DNA of 64,000 nucleotides from positions 299,324 through 363,323 of the forward strand of contig NZ_BJOG01000002.1 of assembly GCF_006540085.1 (NCBI RefSeq), in the 5' to 3' direction. The DNA comes from Microbacterium oxydans. Its GTDB lineage: Bacteria; Actinomycetota; Actinomycetes; Actinomycetales; Microbacteriaceae. The notes beneath the pieces were generated by a model. The model was not told where the DNA came from. It did not search any database and was given only the letters and a program-made list of their open reading frames with translations. Below, in pieces: positions 16,845 through 25,069 of the stretch (position 1 is its first letter; each line of letters begins with the position of its first letter). The translations under genes were made by a program, and so were the position numbers.

Positions 16845-18707
16845 ATGGCCATGGCCGAAGTCCTCACCCCTCGCACGTCTCCCGTCTCCCCGACGCGCAC
16901 GTTCGGGGCGGCTCCGACGTATGACACTCCTGCCATGGCCGAGCTGGCCGCCTGGGTCGAGGAGATCCGGGCGCTCACCCAGCCCGACTCCGTGCACTGG
17001 GTCGACGGCTCGCGGGCCGAGAACGACTGGCTGCTGCGCGGACTGGTCGACGAGGGCAAGCTGATCAAGCTCAACCCCGAGTGGCGACCCGGCTCGTACC
17101 TCGCGCGCTCGCACCCCAGCGACGTCGCTCGCACCGAGGGGCGGACGTTCATCGCCTCCGAGCGCGAGGAGGACGCTGGCCCCACGAACAACTGGGCGGC
17201 TCCGGCCGAGATGCACGCCAAGATGGATGAGATCTTCGAGGGATCGATGCGTGGGCGCACCATGTACGTCGTCCCGTTCTCGATGGGACGCGTCGGCGGC
17301 CCGCTCTCGCACATCGGCGTGCAGATCACCGACAGCGCCTACGCGGTCGCCTCGATCGGCATCATGACCCGCGTCGGCGATGCCGTCACGCGTCAGATCG
17401 CCGAGGGTGCGCCGTGGGTCAAGACCGTGCACACGGTCGGTGCCCCGCTCGCGCCGGGTGCGCAGGACGTGGAGTGGCCCTGCAACGACGACAAGTACAT
17501 CGTGCACTTCCCGGAGACGCTCGAGGTCTACTCGTACGGCTCGGGCTACGGCGGCAACGCGATCCTCGCCAAGAAGTGCTTCGCGCTGCGCATCGCCTCG
17601 GTGATCGCCCGCGACGAGGGCTGGCTCGCCGAGCACATGCTGCTCATCCGCGTGATCGACCCGCAGGGCAAGGCCTACCACGTGGCTGCGGCCTTCCCTT
17701 CGGCCTGCGGCAAGACGAACCTCGCCATGCTGCGTCCGACCATCCCGGGCTGGCGCGTCGAGACCCTCGGCGACGACATCGCCTGGATCCGTCCTGGTGA
17801 AGACGGTCGCATGTGGGCCATCAACCCCGAGGCGGGCTTCTTCGGCGTCGCACCGGGCACCGGCGAATCGACCAACGTCACCGCGGTCGAGACGCTCTGG
17901 GGCAACACCATCTTCACCAACGTCGCGCTCCGCCCCGACGGCGACGTGTGGTGGGAGGGCCTGACCGACGAGGCACCGGCGAACCTGATCGACTGGGAGG
18001 GCAACGACTGGACCCCCGAGTCGGGACGCCCTGCCGCGCACCCCAACTCCCGTTTCACGGTGTCGGCGGCTCAGTGCCCGCAGATCTCCGAGGACTGGGA
18101 GGAGGCCGTCCCGCTCGACGTCATCCTGTTCGGCGGACGCCGCGCGAGCAACGTGCCCCTCGTCGTCGAAGCAACCGACTGGACGCACGGCGTGTTCCTC
18201 GGCTCGAACATCTCGTCCGAGCGCACGGCTGCCGCTGAAGGCACGGTCGGGGAGCTCCGCCGCGACCCCTTCGCGATGCTGCCGTTCTGCGGCTACAACA
18301 TGGCGGACTACTTCGGCCACTGGCTCAAGGTGGGCCGCGGTCTGCGCTTCGACCGCGCACCGCGCATCTTCCAGGTCAACTGGTTCCGCCGCGGCGACGA
18401 CGGCCGGTTCCTGTGGCCGGGCTTCGGCGACAACTCGCGCGTCGTCGACTGGATCATCCGCCGCATCGCCGGTGACGTGCCCGCGGTCGACAGCCCGATC
18501 GGACGCCTGCCGCGCGTGGAAGACCTCAATCTCGACGGACTCGACATCCCCGCCGCCGACCTCGACGAGCTGTTCTCCGTCGACGCCGAGGCGTGGAAGA
18601 CCGAGGCCGATCTGACCGAGGAGTTCTACGACACCTTCGGCGACAAGGTTCCGGCGGCGCTGCGCGCCGAGCTGGCCTCGCTGCGCTACCGCCTCGACAA
18701 GGCGTAG
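16845..18707 (+). CDS. pckG: Phosphoenolpyruvate carboxykinase (GTP)
   Basis: A 620-residue GTP-dependent PEPCK, full length for the family. It converts oxaloacetate and GTP to PEP, GDP and CO2, the first committed step of gluconeogenesis. Visible sites are the P-loop with reactive Cys288 in [31 protein letters not shown], the metal-binding TLGDDIAWI, and the nucleotide-binding FPRG-equivalent region near [11 protein letters not shown]. The ATG follows AAGGAG. A hairpin follows the stop. The divergent RamB-like regulator and the intergenic inverted repeat point to carbon-source control. Confidence 0.97.
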   Translation: MAMAEVLTPRTSPVSPTRTFGAAPTYDTPAMAELAAWVEEIRALTQPDSVHWVDGSRAENDWLLRGLVDEGKLIKLNPEWRPGSYLARSHPSDVARTEGRTFIASEREEDAGPTNNWAAPAEMHAKMDEIFEGSMRGRTMYVVPFSMGRVGGPLSHIGVQITDSAYAVASIGIMTRVGDAVTRQIAEGAPWVKTVHTVGAPLAPGAQDVEWPCNDDKYIVHFPETLEVYSYGSGYGGNAILAKKCFALRIASVIARDEGWLAEHMLLIRVIDPQGKAYHVAAAFPSACGKTNLAMLRPTIPGWRVETLGDDIAWIRPGEDGRMWAINPEAGFFGVAPGTGESTNVTAVETLWGNTIFTNVALRPDGDVWWEGLTDEAPANLIDWEGNDWTPESGRPAAHPNSRFTVSAAQCPQISEDWEEAVPLDVILFGGRRASNVPLVVEATDWTHGVFLGSNISSERTAAAEGTVGELRRDPFAMLPFCGYNMADYFGHWLKVGRGLRFDRAPRIFQVNWFRRGDDGRFLWPGFGDNSRVVDWIIRRIAGDVPAVDSPIGRLPRVEDLNLDGLDIPAADLDELFSVDAEAWKTEADLTEEFYDTFGDKVPAALRAELASLRYRLDKA

Positions 18708-18718
18708 TTCCCCAGACC

Positions 18719-18744
18719 GGTGCCGGTTCGGGGGAGCCGGCACC
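18719..18744 (+). terminator. Hairpin after pckG
   Basis: GGTGCCGG (18719-18726) pairs with CCGGCACC (18737-18744) around a 10-base loop, 11 bases after the pckG stop. There is no T run. Confidence 0.55.
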
Positions 18745-18771
18745 CTCAGGGCCTCGTGCCCTGCAAACCCG

Positions 18772-18830
18772 CGAAGGCGGGACATCAGAGACGAACCCAT
18801 GGCTGAGTGGTCTCCGACGTCCCGCCTTCG
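18772..18830. repeat. 59-bp palindromic intergenic element
   Basis: CGAAGGCGGGAC (18772-18783) is exactly complementary to GTCCCGCCTTCG (18819-18830). Inside, GAGAC (18788-18792) can pair with GTCTC (18809-18813). The long fold with an inner stem resembles a REP/MITE-like unit. No ORF lies inside it. Confidence 0.65.
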
Positions 18831-18846
18831 TGTTGTTCGGGCGCTG

Positions 18847-18928
18847 GTCGAGACCCACGCTCGTCGTCGAGACCCACGCTCCCAAGCGTGGGGGAGGATG
18901 GGTCTCGACGAGCACGATGGGTCTCGAC
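18847..18928. repeat. Inverted set of GTCGAGACCC repeats
   Basis: GTCGAGACCC occurs at 18847 and 18866 and its complement GGGTCTCGAC at 18900 and 18919, each pair 19 bases apart. Between them lies a small hairpin CACGCT/AGCGTG (18875-18890). The whole can fold as a long imperfect stem. It is probably a dispersed intergenic repeat. Confidence 0.7.
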
Positions 18929-18933
18929 GCCGC

Positions 18934-18983
18934 GGGGGGCGGGGCGGGGCGAGGGTGGGGGTGGGGGCGAGGGTGGGGTGGGG
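18934..18983 (+). other. G-run tract with G-quadruplex potential
   Basis: About nine G-runs of three to six bases are separated by one to three bases (C, T or CGA). This meets the usual G-quadruplex pattern on the plus strand more than twice over. It directly abuts the stop of the ABC exporter gene on the minus strand. Confidence 0.6.
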
Positions 18984-18984
18984 A

Positions 18985-20871
18985 TCAGGCGAGCAGCTGG
19001 TGCCGGGCGAGATCGCGGTACAGCGGTGTCGACTCCACGAGCTCGGCGTGCGTGCCCTGGCCGACCACGACGCCGTCCTGCAGGACCACGATCAGGTCGC
19101 TGTCGACGACCGTCGACAGGCGGTGGGCTATGACCACGAGCGTGCGGTCGGTGGAGACCGCATCGATGGCCTCGCGCATGCGCTGCTCGTTCACACCGTC
19201 GAGCGACGACGTCGATTCGTCGAGCAGCAGGATCGGGGCGTCGGTCAGCAGCGCGCGGGCGATCGCGAGTCGCTGACGCTCACCGCCGGAGAGCATCACG
19301 CCGTCCTCGCCGACGGGAGCCTCGATCCCGAGGGGGCTGCGCTCGAGCACGTCGCCGAGATTCACGGCGCGCAGCACGCGCTCGCAGTCGGCGTCGGTCG
19401 CCTCGGGAGAGGCGAGCCGCAGGTTCTCGGAGAGAGTGCCGGCCAGCGTCGGCGCGTCCTGCTCGACGTAGCCGAAGTGGGCGCGCAGCTCGTCGCGCGG
19501 ATACGTGCGCGCGTCGTGGCCGTGCAGGCGGATCGAGCCACCCGTCGGGTCGTAGAAGCGCTCGATGAGCGACAGGATCGTGCTCTTGCCGGCGCCGCTG
19601 GGGCCGACGAGGGCGACGCGGGAGCCGTGGGGCACGGCGAAGGACACGCCGCGGAGCACCTCGTGGTCCTGCACGGTGGCCGTCGCATCCTCTGCGGACT
19701 CCAGGTGTGCATCCGCGAGCAGGGTCCGGGCCTCCTCGGCTGCGGCCGCACGGGCTGCGACGACGTTCGCGGGGTAGTGGAAGCGCACGTCGCGGAACTC
19801 GATGGCCGGTGCGTCGGGGGTCGGCGTCTCGCGAGGCAGCGACGCGGCGATCTTCTCGTCGTCCTGCGACTCGGTCGGCAGATCGAGCACTTCCTGGATG
19901 CGACCGAGCGCACCGAGGGCCTGGTTCACCGAGGTGATGGCGCCGAACGTGGTGGCCAAGGGCATCACGAGCAGGAACAGGAACATGATGAACGAGATCA
20001 AGGAGGCGATCGTGATCGCTCCGGCCGCCACACGGAAGCCGCCGACGCCGAGGACCACCAGCAGCGAGAGCTGCAGGGCGATGCCGGAGACGGGCACGAC
20101 CATGGAGGAGATCTTGGCGATGCGCACGCCGATCCCGTAGGCGTCTGATGCGAGGGCGGTGACGGCGGTGGTCTCGCGTTCGGTCGCCCCGGAGGCGCGG
20201 ATGGTGCGGATCGAGCCGACGGCACGCTCCACGCCGGAGGCGAGCTCACCCACCTTCTCCTGCTGGGCGGTCGATGCGGTGCGGATGCGTCCGCTCAGCA
20301 TCACGACGACCGCGACCGAGATGCCGATCACCACGACGATGAGCAGCAGCAGGATCGGGTCGATCACGAGCATCGCGATCAGTGCTCCGGCGAAGAGCAC
20401 TGCGCTGCCGACGGCATCGGCGAGGCCCTGGGTGAGCACGGCGTACAGCAGCGTCGTGTCCGTGCCGACGCGTGAGACGAGGTCACCGGTGCGGCGGGCG
20501 TCGAACTCGGAGGTCGGCAGGTGCAGGATGCGGGCGATCAGCTTGCGACGGCTCGAATACACCACGGCGGTGCCGGTGCGCTGGAGCAGGTAGTGCTGGA
20601 AGCCGGAGATGATCGACGACACGATCACGAAGCCGACCAGGAGCCAGACGAGGATCCCGATCCCCGTATCGGACTGCACGGCTTCGATGACCTGACCCAC
20701 GAGGAGCGGCTGCACGAGCGACGTCGCTGCGCCGATGACGCTGAGCACGGCGACCACGATGAGGGTGCGCTTGTGCTCGAAGAGGAAGGGGAGGAGCTGG
20801 CGGAACGTCGCGCGGGGGCCTTCGGGCTGTGCGCCACGTCCGCGACGGCGTGCTGTCGCCGAACCGGACAT
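18985..20871 (-). CDS. ABC transporter half-molecule, permease-ATPase (exporter type)
   Basis: A 628-residue type IV ABC protein. After a basic N-terminus come six predicted membrane helices (about residues 35-330), including coupling-helix text SEFDARRTGDLVSRVGTD. The ATPase domain has Walker A GPSGAGKST, Q-loop YVEQDAPTLAGT, signature MLSGGERQR, Walker B ILLLDEST and H-loop IAHRLST. An insert of about 45 residues rich in Ala/Glu (AARAAAAEEARTLL) interrupts the start of the ATPase domain after FHYPANVV, unusual for the family. It probably works as a homodimer exporting lipids, peptides or drugs; the substrate is unknown. Two CGAAGTAC direct repeats lie upstream. Confidence 0.92.
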   Translation of the reverse strand: MSGSATARRRGRGAQPEGPRATFRQLLPFLFEHKRTLIVVAVLSVIGAATSLVQPLLVGQVIEAVQSDTGIGILVWLLVGFVIVSSIISGFQHYLLQRTGTAVVYSSRRKLIARILHLPTSEFDARRTGDLVSRVGTDTTLLYAVLTQGLADAVGSAVLFAGALIAMLVIDPILLLLIVVVIGISVAVVVMLSGRIRTASTAQQEKVGELASGVERAVGSIRTIRASGATERETTAVTALASDAYGIGVRIAKISSMVVPVSGIALQLSLLVVLGVGGFRVAAGAITIASLISFIMFLFLLVMPLATTFGAITSVNQALGALGRIQEVLDLPTESQDDEKIAASLPRETPTPDAPAIEFRDVRFHYPANVVAARAAAAEEARTLLADAHLESAEDATATVQDHEVLRGVSFAVPHGSRVALVGPSGAGKSTILSLIERFYDPTGGSIRLHGHDARTYPRDELRAHFGYVEQDAPTLAGTLSENLRLASPEATDADCERVLRAVNLGDVLERSPLGIEAPVGEDGVMLSGGERQRLAIARALLTDAPILLLDESTSSLDGVNEQRMREAIDAVSTDRTLVVIAHRLSTVVDSDLIVVLQDGVVVGQGTHAELVESTPLYRDLARHQLLA

Positions 20872-20893
20872 GCGGGACCTCTATCTGGAGATG

Positions 20894-20912
20894 GTACTTC
20901 GACCGTACTTCG
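20894..20912 (-). promoter_or_regulatory. Direct repeat upstream of the ABC exporter
   Basis: On the minus strand CGAAGTAC occurs twice with starts 11 bases apart (20912-20905 and 20901-20894), one helical turn, 22 bases before the ATG. This is the kind of arrangement a regulator dimer on one DNA face would use. Binding is inferred. Confidence 0.4.
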
Positions 20913-20948
20913 TTCGCGGTCGGATCCTATGGAGTGGCTGTAAGAGCT

Positions 20949-21155
20949 TCAGGAGCGGCCGAAACGGCGGTGGGCCGCCTGTTTGCTCACACCGAGAGCG
21001 CTGGCGATGGCCTGCCACGAGTAGCCGAGGTTGCGTGCGCGACGCACGTTCGCCTCCTCGGCGCGGGCGACCTCCTTCCGCACCTCGGCGAGGCGGTGCA
21101 GGGCGGCCAGCGGCTCGCTCCCGTCGTCCTGGGCGATTGCCGTCGGCAGTGTCAT
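20949..21155 (-). CDS. Small helix-turn-helix protein
   Basis: A 68-residue protein that is almost entirely a DNA-binding unit: a charged helix (LAEVRKEVARAEEANVRRAR) followed by LGYSWQAIASALGVSKQAAH, a clear helix-turn-helix, and a short basic end. The ATG has an excellent AGGAGG ribosome site. Small proteins with SWQxIxxALGVSKQA occur widely in actinobacteria, sometimes beside Clp N-domain genes; their roles are mostly unknown. It is divergent from a HAD hydrolase across two matching palindromes, which makes autoregulation likely. Confidence 0.82.
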   Translation of the reverse strand: MTLPTAIAQDDGSEPLAALHRLAEVRKEVARAEEANVRRARNLGYSWQAIASALGVSKQAAHRRFGRS

Positions 21156-21169
21156 GATGAACCTCCTGC

Positions 21170-21185
21170 GTCAATATTCGTTGAC
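21170..21185. promoter_or_regulatory. Palindromic operator copy 1 (GTCAA-N6-TTGAC)
   Basis: GTCAATATTCGTTGAC is an inverted repeat of GTCAA/TTGAC around six bases. It matches the second copy 28 bases away in 12 of 16 positions. It overlaps the likely -10 region (GAATAT) of the small HTH gene. Confidence 0.65.
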
Positions 21186-21197
21186 GCGGGCCGGGAA

Positions 21198-21213
21198 GTC
21201 AATACATGTTGAC
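21198..21213. promoter_or_regulatory. Palindromic operator copy 2 (GTCAA-N6-TTGAC)
   Basis: GTCAATACATGTTGAC is the second copy. Read leftward its TTGACT serves as a -35 hexamer 17 bases from GAATAT for the HTH gene. It also lies just upstream of CAGTCT, the -10-like element of the HAD gene, so one bound protein could silence both directions. Confidence 0.65.
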
Positions 21214-21229
21214 GTGACAGTCTGGGGCG

Positions 21230-21853
21230 ATGATTTCGAAGAAGTGGGTCCTGTTCGACATCGGTGGAGTTCTCGAGGTCGTCGACGACGACGCATGGCA
21301 GCAGGAGTGGTGGGATCGCTGGCAGGTGGCGAGCGGTCTCGACCGCGGTGTCTTCGATGCGCGCATCGCGGCCGCCCATCTTCCCGCGATCGACGTCACC
21401 ACGGGGACGGAGTCGGATTTCTGGGACGCGGTGAGCACAGCGCTCGACCTCGATGCCGCGCAACGCAGCGCCATGCGCGCCGACTTCTGGGACGCGTACT
21501 GCGGCACCGCCAACGGGGAACTGATCGAGTACGCGCGAACCCTCTCGTCGCGCGCGGGAACCGCGATCCTCTCCAACTCGGCCGATGGCGCGCGAGAGGA
21601 GGAGGAACGCCGCTTCGGGTTCTCCGAGATCTTCGATCCGATCTGCTACAGCCACGAGCAGGGCGTCAACAAGCCGGAACGTGAGGCCTACCTGCGTGCG
21701 CTCCAGCGCATGGGGGCGAAGCCGGGAGACGTGCTGTTCATCGACGACCACCAGGTGTCGGTCCACGGAGCCGAAGCGGTCGGGATCCGCGCCGTGCGGC
21801 ATGTCGACAACGCGACGACGATCGCCGCGATCGAGGGATTCCTCGCCGGCTGA
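21230..21853 (+). CDS. HAD-family hydrolase
   Basis: A 207-residue HAD superfamily protein, subfamily I with an alpha-helical cap. Motif I is LFDIGGVLE (nucleophile Asp), motif II TAILSNSADG, motif III Lys in GVNKPEREAY, and motif IV VLFIDDHQVSV. Members act on small phosphorylated or halogenated metabolites; the substrate is unknown. No ribosome site is visible, but CAGTCT stands six bases before the ATG, as in other probably leaderless genes here. It is divergent from the small HTH gene and likely shares its operators. Confidence 0.86.
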   Translation: MISKKWVLFDIGGVLEVVDDDAWQQEWWDRWQVASGLDRGVFDARIAAAHLPAIDVTTGTESDFWDAVSTALDLDAAQRSAMRADFWDAYCGTANGELIEYARTLSSRAGTAILSNSADGAREEEERRFGFSEIFDPICYSHEQGVNKPEREAYLRALQRMGAKPGDVLFIDDHQVSVHGAEAVGIRAVRHVDNATTIAAIEGFLAG

Positions 21854-21907
21854 AGTTATCCACAGATGGCTCTTTACCGCATGTGCTGAACATGCGACGC
21901 TGGAAAA

Positions 21908-22168
21908 ATGAGTCGGATGCTGCAGGTGAGAAACCTTCCGGACGACGTTCACGCACGGCTCAAGGAGCGAGCCGCCGCAGAGCGCATGTCCCTCTCCGAC
22001 TATGTCGCCGCTCAGCTCACGAGCCTCGTGCAGTACAGGACCAACGCGGAGATCGTCGCGGCGGCCCGAGCAAGGGCTGCCGCGCGCGGCAGTGCCCTCA
22101 CCCGAGACCAGGTCCTCGAGGCGCGGGACGCGGCGCGCGCCGACCGGGATGCTGAGCACGATCGGTGA
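21908..22168 (+). CDS. VapB/FitA-type antitoxin
   Basis: An 86-residue ribbon-helix-helix protein. The N-terminus MLQVRNLPDDVHARLKERAA is the RHH strand and first helix, followed by RMSLSDYVAAQL. The C-terminal charged tail (about residues 50-86) would wrap and inhibit the PIN toxin encoded next. The stop overlaps the toxin start (GTGA), the usual coupling in VapBC loci. GACGCT lies six bases before the ATG. The antitoxin probably also represses its own operon with the toxin. Confidence 0.88.
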   Translation: MSRMLQVRNLPDDVHARLKERAAAERMSLSDYVAAQLTSLVQYRTNAEIVAAARARAAARGSALTRDQVLEARDAARADRDAEHDR

Positions 22169-22542
22169 GCGCCGGAGCGGTGCTCGACGCCTCGGCTGCG
22201 ATCGAGGCGGTGATCGGTACTGAGGAGTGGCTGGGCGGCGACATTTTCCATGCGCATGCCGGTCTCGACATCGAGGTGCTCTCCGTCCTGCGGCGGCAGG
22301 CAATCCACCATCGTCTCCCAGCGCACATCGCGCGCGAGGCGCTGGATGCCTTCAGCGAGTTGGAGATCACCCGCCATCCTCTGCGTCGTCTGATCCCGAG
22401 GGTCTGGATGCTGCGCGACGAGATCTCCGCCTACGACGCCGGGTACGTCGCACTGGCGGAGGCGCTCGGCGTGCCTCTGCTGACGCTCGACCGTCGACTC
22501 GCGAAATCGGCCGCACGCTACTGCGACGTCATCGTCCTCTGA
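22165..22542 (+). CDS. VapC-type PIN-domain toxin
   Basis: A 125-residue PIN-domain ribonuclease. The acidic residues expected for Mg2+ binding are visible: Asp8 in AVLDASAAIEA, the Glu of DIEVLSVLRR, the Asp of SAYDAGYVALAEALG and the Asp of LLTLDRRLAKSA. VapC toxins cut specific tRNAs or rRNA to halt translation. The GTG start is coupled to the antitoxin stop. It ends 18 bases from the converging MFS gene. Confidence 0.9.
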   Translation: MSAGAVLDASAAIEAVIGTEEWLGGDIFHAHAGLDIEVLSVLRRQAIHHRLPAHIAREALDAFSELEITRHPLRRLIPRVWMLRDEISAYDAGYVALAEALGVPLLTLDRRLAKSAARYCDVIVL

Positions 22543-22560
22543 TCCCCGCCCTCGGGCGGA

Positions 22561-24021
22561 CTAGAGCTCGACGGCTGCGGCCACGCCGAGGTCGTCGTCG
22601 TAGTCGTGGTCCTTCGTCTCCGGCGAGAGGATCAGCGCGATGAAGGTCAGCACACCCATCGCCGACAGGTACAGACCGACCAGCCATGGCGCCCCGCCGG
22701 CCACCTCCCACAGCTTCAGAGCGATGAGCGGGGCCACCGCCGCGCCGAGGATGGAGGAGACGTTGTAGGCGATGGCCGACCCCGTGTACCGGACGTTCGT
22801 CGGGAACAGCTCGGGCAACAGGGCTCCCATGGGCCCGAACGTGGCGCCCATCAGCATGAAGCCGAACACCAGGAACGCCTGCGTGAGCGCACCCGTGAAC
22901 TTGGGGTCGATCGCCGGGAGCAGGAACGCGTTGAAGGTGAGACCGAACACGATGATGGTTCCCGTGACCCACAGCAGCAGCTTGCGCCGGCCCACCGCAT
23001 CGGCGATGGGACCCGAGAGCAGGGTGAAGACGCCGAAGAACACCACGCCGATGATCTGCATCAGCACGAAGTCGGTGTAGCCGAAGCCGAGTCCCGGATA
23101 GAACTGCGCTGCGAACTTGGTGGGATCGAACGAGGCGCCGGTCGCCTCGGCCGCCGCCTTCGCCGCAGCCGAAGCCGTCTCCAGCGACGCGGGCTTGGTG
23201 CCGTAGGCGAGGGTGAAGTTCGTCATCAGGTAGAACAGCACGTACGTCGCCAGCATGATGAACGTGCCGAGGATGAGCTGCTTCCAGTGGTGGCGGAACA
23301 CGGTCGCGAGCGGGAGCTTGCGGATCACGCCCTTCGTCTCGGCCTTCTTGAAGGTGTCGGACTCGACGAGCTTGAGCCGCACCCACAGGCCGATGATGAC
23401 CATCACGGCGGAGAACAGGAACGGGATGCGCCAGCCCCAGGCGAGGAACGCCTCGGACTTCAGTGCCGGGTTGTCGGCGTGCGGCAGCAGCCAGTTGATC
23501 GCGAGGAAGAGGAAGTTCGCGATGATGAACCCGAGCGGGGCTCCCAACTGCGGGAAGGTGCCGTACCAGGCGCGCTTGCCCTTCGGGGCGTTCTCGGTCG
23601 CGACCAGGGCCGCCCCAGACCACTCGCCGCCGAGCGCGAAGCCCTGCGCGAGGCGGAGGATCAGCAGCAGCAGTGCCGCCCACCAGCCGATGTCCTGGTA
23701 GGTCGGCAGCAGACCGATCACGAAGGTCGCGATGCCCATCGTCAGCAGAGATGCCACGAGCGTGGCCTTGCGTCCGAACTTGTCGCCGAAGTGGCCGAAC
23801 ACCACAGCGCCGATCGGTCGGGCGACCATCGCGGCGCCGAAGACGGCGAACGAGGAGAGGAGCGATGTCGTGTCGTCGCCGGTGGGGAAGAACAGCACCG
23901 GGAACACGAGCACGGCCGCCGTCGCATACGCGTAGAAATCGTAGAACTCGATCGTGGTGCCGACCAGGCTCGCGGTGATGACGCGCGAGCGGGGATTCGC
24001 CGGCGCAGTGGCAGTGCTCAT
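22561..24021 (-). CDS. MHS-family MFS transporter
   Basis: A 486-residue, twelve-helix MFS protein of the metabolite:H+ symporter (MHS) family. The first helix TTIEFYDFYAYATAA and loop motif FGHFGDKFGRK are diagnostic of ProP/KgtP/ShiA-like proteins, and the second half repeats the motif as ADAVGRRK. The loop at about residues 275-315 is a long Ala-rich insertion (ASAAAKAAAEA). It probably imports a dicarboxylate, aromatic acid or compatible solute with protons. GGAGGAAC precedes the ATG and TATACC lies further upstream. Confidence 0.9.
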   Translation of the reverse strand: MSTATAPANPRSRVITASLVGTTIEFYDFYAYATAAVLVFPVLFFPTGDDTTSLLSSFAVFGAAMVARPIGAVVFGHFGDKFGRKATLVASLLTMGIATFVIGLLPTYQDIGWWAALLLLILRLAQGFALGGEWSGAALVATENAPKGKRAWYGTFPQLGAPLGFIIANFLFLAINWLLPHADNPALKSEAFLAWGWRIPFLFSAVMVIIGLWVRLKLVESDTFKKAETKGVIRKLPLATVFRHHWKQLILGTFIMLATYVLFYLMTNFTLAYGTKPASLETASAAAKAAAEATGASFDPTKFAAQFYPGLGFGYTDFVLMQIIGVVFFGVFTLLSGPIADAVGRRKLLLWVTGTIIVFGLTFNAFLLPAIDPKFTGALTQAFLVFGFMLMGATFGPMGALLPELFPTNVRYTGSAIAYNVSSILGAAVAPLIALKLWEVAGGAPWLVGLYLSAMGVLTFIALILSPETKDHDYDDDLGVAAAVEL

Positions 24022-24171
24022 GTGTGTTCCTCCGATCGAGTCCCCGGTATACCAAGGGACTCGGGCGAGTTTACGCCTTCCTGAGTGTTTGCTGTACGCG
24101 CATGTCGCGTGTCATCCCGGAGAGCGCGTGCGGTGCGTAGAGTCGGGGAGGCGGAACGCGGGGAGGACACC

Positions 24172-24669
24172 ATGGCGACGAGGATGCTGCTGCTCGCTGA
24201 CACGCATGTCCCGAAGAGGGCGAAGCGGCTGCCGGAAGCCGTCCTGCGGGCGGTCGACGAGGCGGACATCGTCGTGCATGCGGGCGACTGGGTGGACGAG
24301 GCGACGCTGGACCTGCTCGCGTCCAAGGCACGCATGCTGCAGGGCGTGTTCGGCAACAACGATGGCGATGAGCTGCGCGCGCGGCTCCCCGAGATCGCCC
24401 GCTTCGCCGTCGAAGCCGTCGCCGTCGCCGTCGTGCACGAGACGGGGCCGTCGCGGCAGCGCGAGAGTCGCATGGACGAGGCCTTTCCCGACGTCGACCT
24501 GCTGGTCTTCGGGCACTCCCACATTCCGTGGGACACCGTGTCGCCGGCGGGCATGCGGCTGCTGAATCCCGGGTCGCCGACCGACCGTCGACGACAGCCC
24601 GCCCGCACGATGATGTGGGCCGAGATCGACGGTGCCGCGGTGAAGGTCACGCTGGTGACGCTGCCGTGA
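24172..24669 (+). CDS. YfcE/MJ0936-type metallophosphoesterase
   Basis: A 165-residue calcineurin-like phosphoesterase. Metal ligands are visible: Asp and His in LLLADTHVPKR, Asp in VVHAGDWVDE, Asn in VFGNNDGDE, His in VVHETG, and the final FGHSHIPWD. The size and motif set match the small YfcE group, which hydrolyses phosphodiesters. The start MATRMLLLAD is preceded by GGGGAGGA; an upstream ATG at 24085 would add an Arg-rich tail. The stop overlaps a small GTG ORF. Confidence 0.87.
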   Translation: MATRMLLLADTHVPKRAKRLPEAVLRAVDEADIVVHAGDWVDEATLDLLASKARMLQGVFGNNDGDELRARLPEIARFAVEAVAVAVVHETGPSRQRESRMDEAFPDVDLLVFGHSHIPWDTVSPAGMRLLNPGSPTDRRRQPARTMMWAEIDGAAVKVTLVTLP

Positions 24670-24875
24670 GCGATGTTCCCGTGTACCGCGCGCCGATGCG
24701 TTCGCGTGACGACCGGGTTCCCGCAGGAGCCGCGGTCGAACGTGCTCTCGTCCTCGGCGTGTGCGGGCTGGGTGGACGCCTCGATGCCGCCCCCGAGGGG
24801 CTGACGGACGCGCTCGTCGCGGTCGACCTCCGCCACGGCGAACGCCCGATGCTGCTCAGCTCTGGCCGCCGCTGA
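24666..24875 (+). CDS. Small hypothetical protein coupled to the phosphoesterase
   Basis: A 69-residue ORF whose GTG overlaps the phosphoesterase stop (GTGA). The text VERALVLGVCGLGGRLDAA and ALVAVDLRHGERPMLL could be a short alpha/beta piece, but I recognise no family. Its last codons overlap, in another frame, the beginning of the LacI remnant that follows, so its C-terminus may have been altered by the same rearrangement. It may be non-functional. Confidence 0.35.
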   Translation: MSDVPVYRAPMRSRDDRVPAGAAVERALVLGVCGLGGRLDAAPEGLTDALVAVDLRHGERPMLLSSGRR

Positions 24876-25039
24876 CCACCGTGCAGCAGCACCCCGAGCG
24901 CGTGGGCGCACTCGCGGTGGACGCTCTGCTCGCGGAACTCGAGGGTGCCGGGTCGGCCGGTCTCGACCGACCGCAGACGCCGCTGGTGGGAACGGAGCTC
25001 ATCGTGAGAGGGAGCACAGCGCCTCCCCGGAAGCGTTGA
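24856..25039 (+). pseudogene. C-terminal remnant of a LacI-family regulator
   Basis: From about 24856 the frame reads PPLTTVQQHPERVGALAVDA, then LLAELEG, and ends with ELIVRGSTAPPRKR and a stop. This is the unmistakable last 55-60 residues of a LacI/GalR regulator (PxLTTVxQ, xxLLxxLE, LVxRxST). The sequence upstream in the same frame is Arg/Pro-rich noise with no helix-turn-helix or ligand domain, so the rest of the gene is gone. Confidence 0.7.
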
Positions 25040-25069
25040 GCGCTCCGGGCGTCATGTCGACGTGTGCGG

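Noticed and set aside
22606..24084. A 492-codon plus-strand frame over the MHS transporter
   Set aside because: Low-complexity charged text opposite a typical twelve-helix transporter; a shadow frame.
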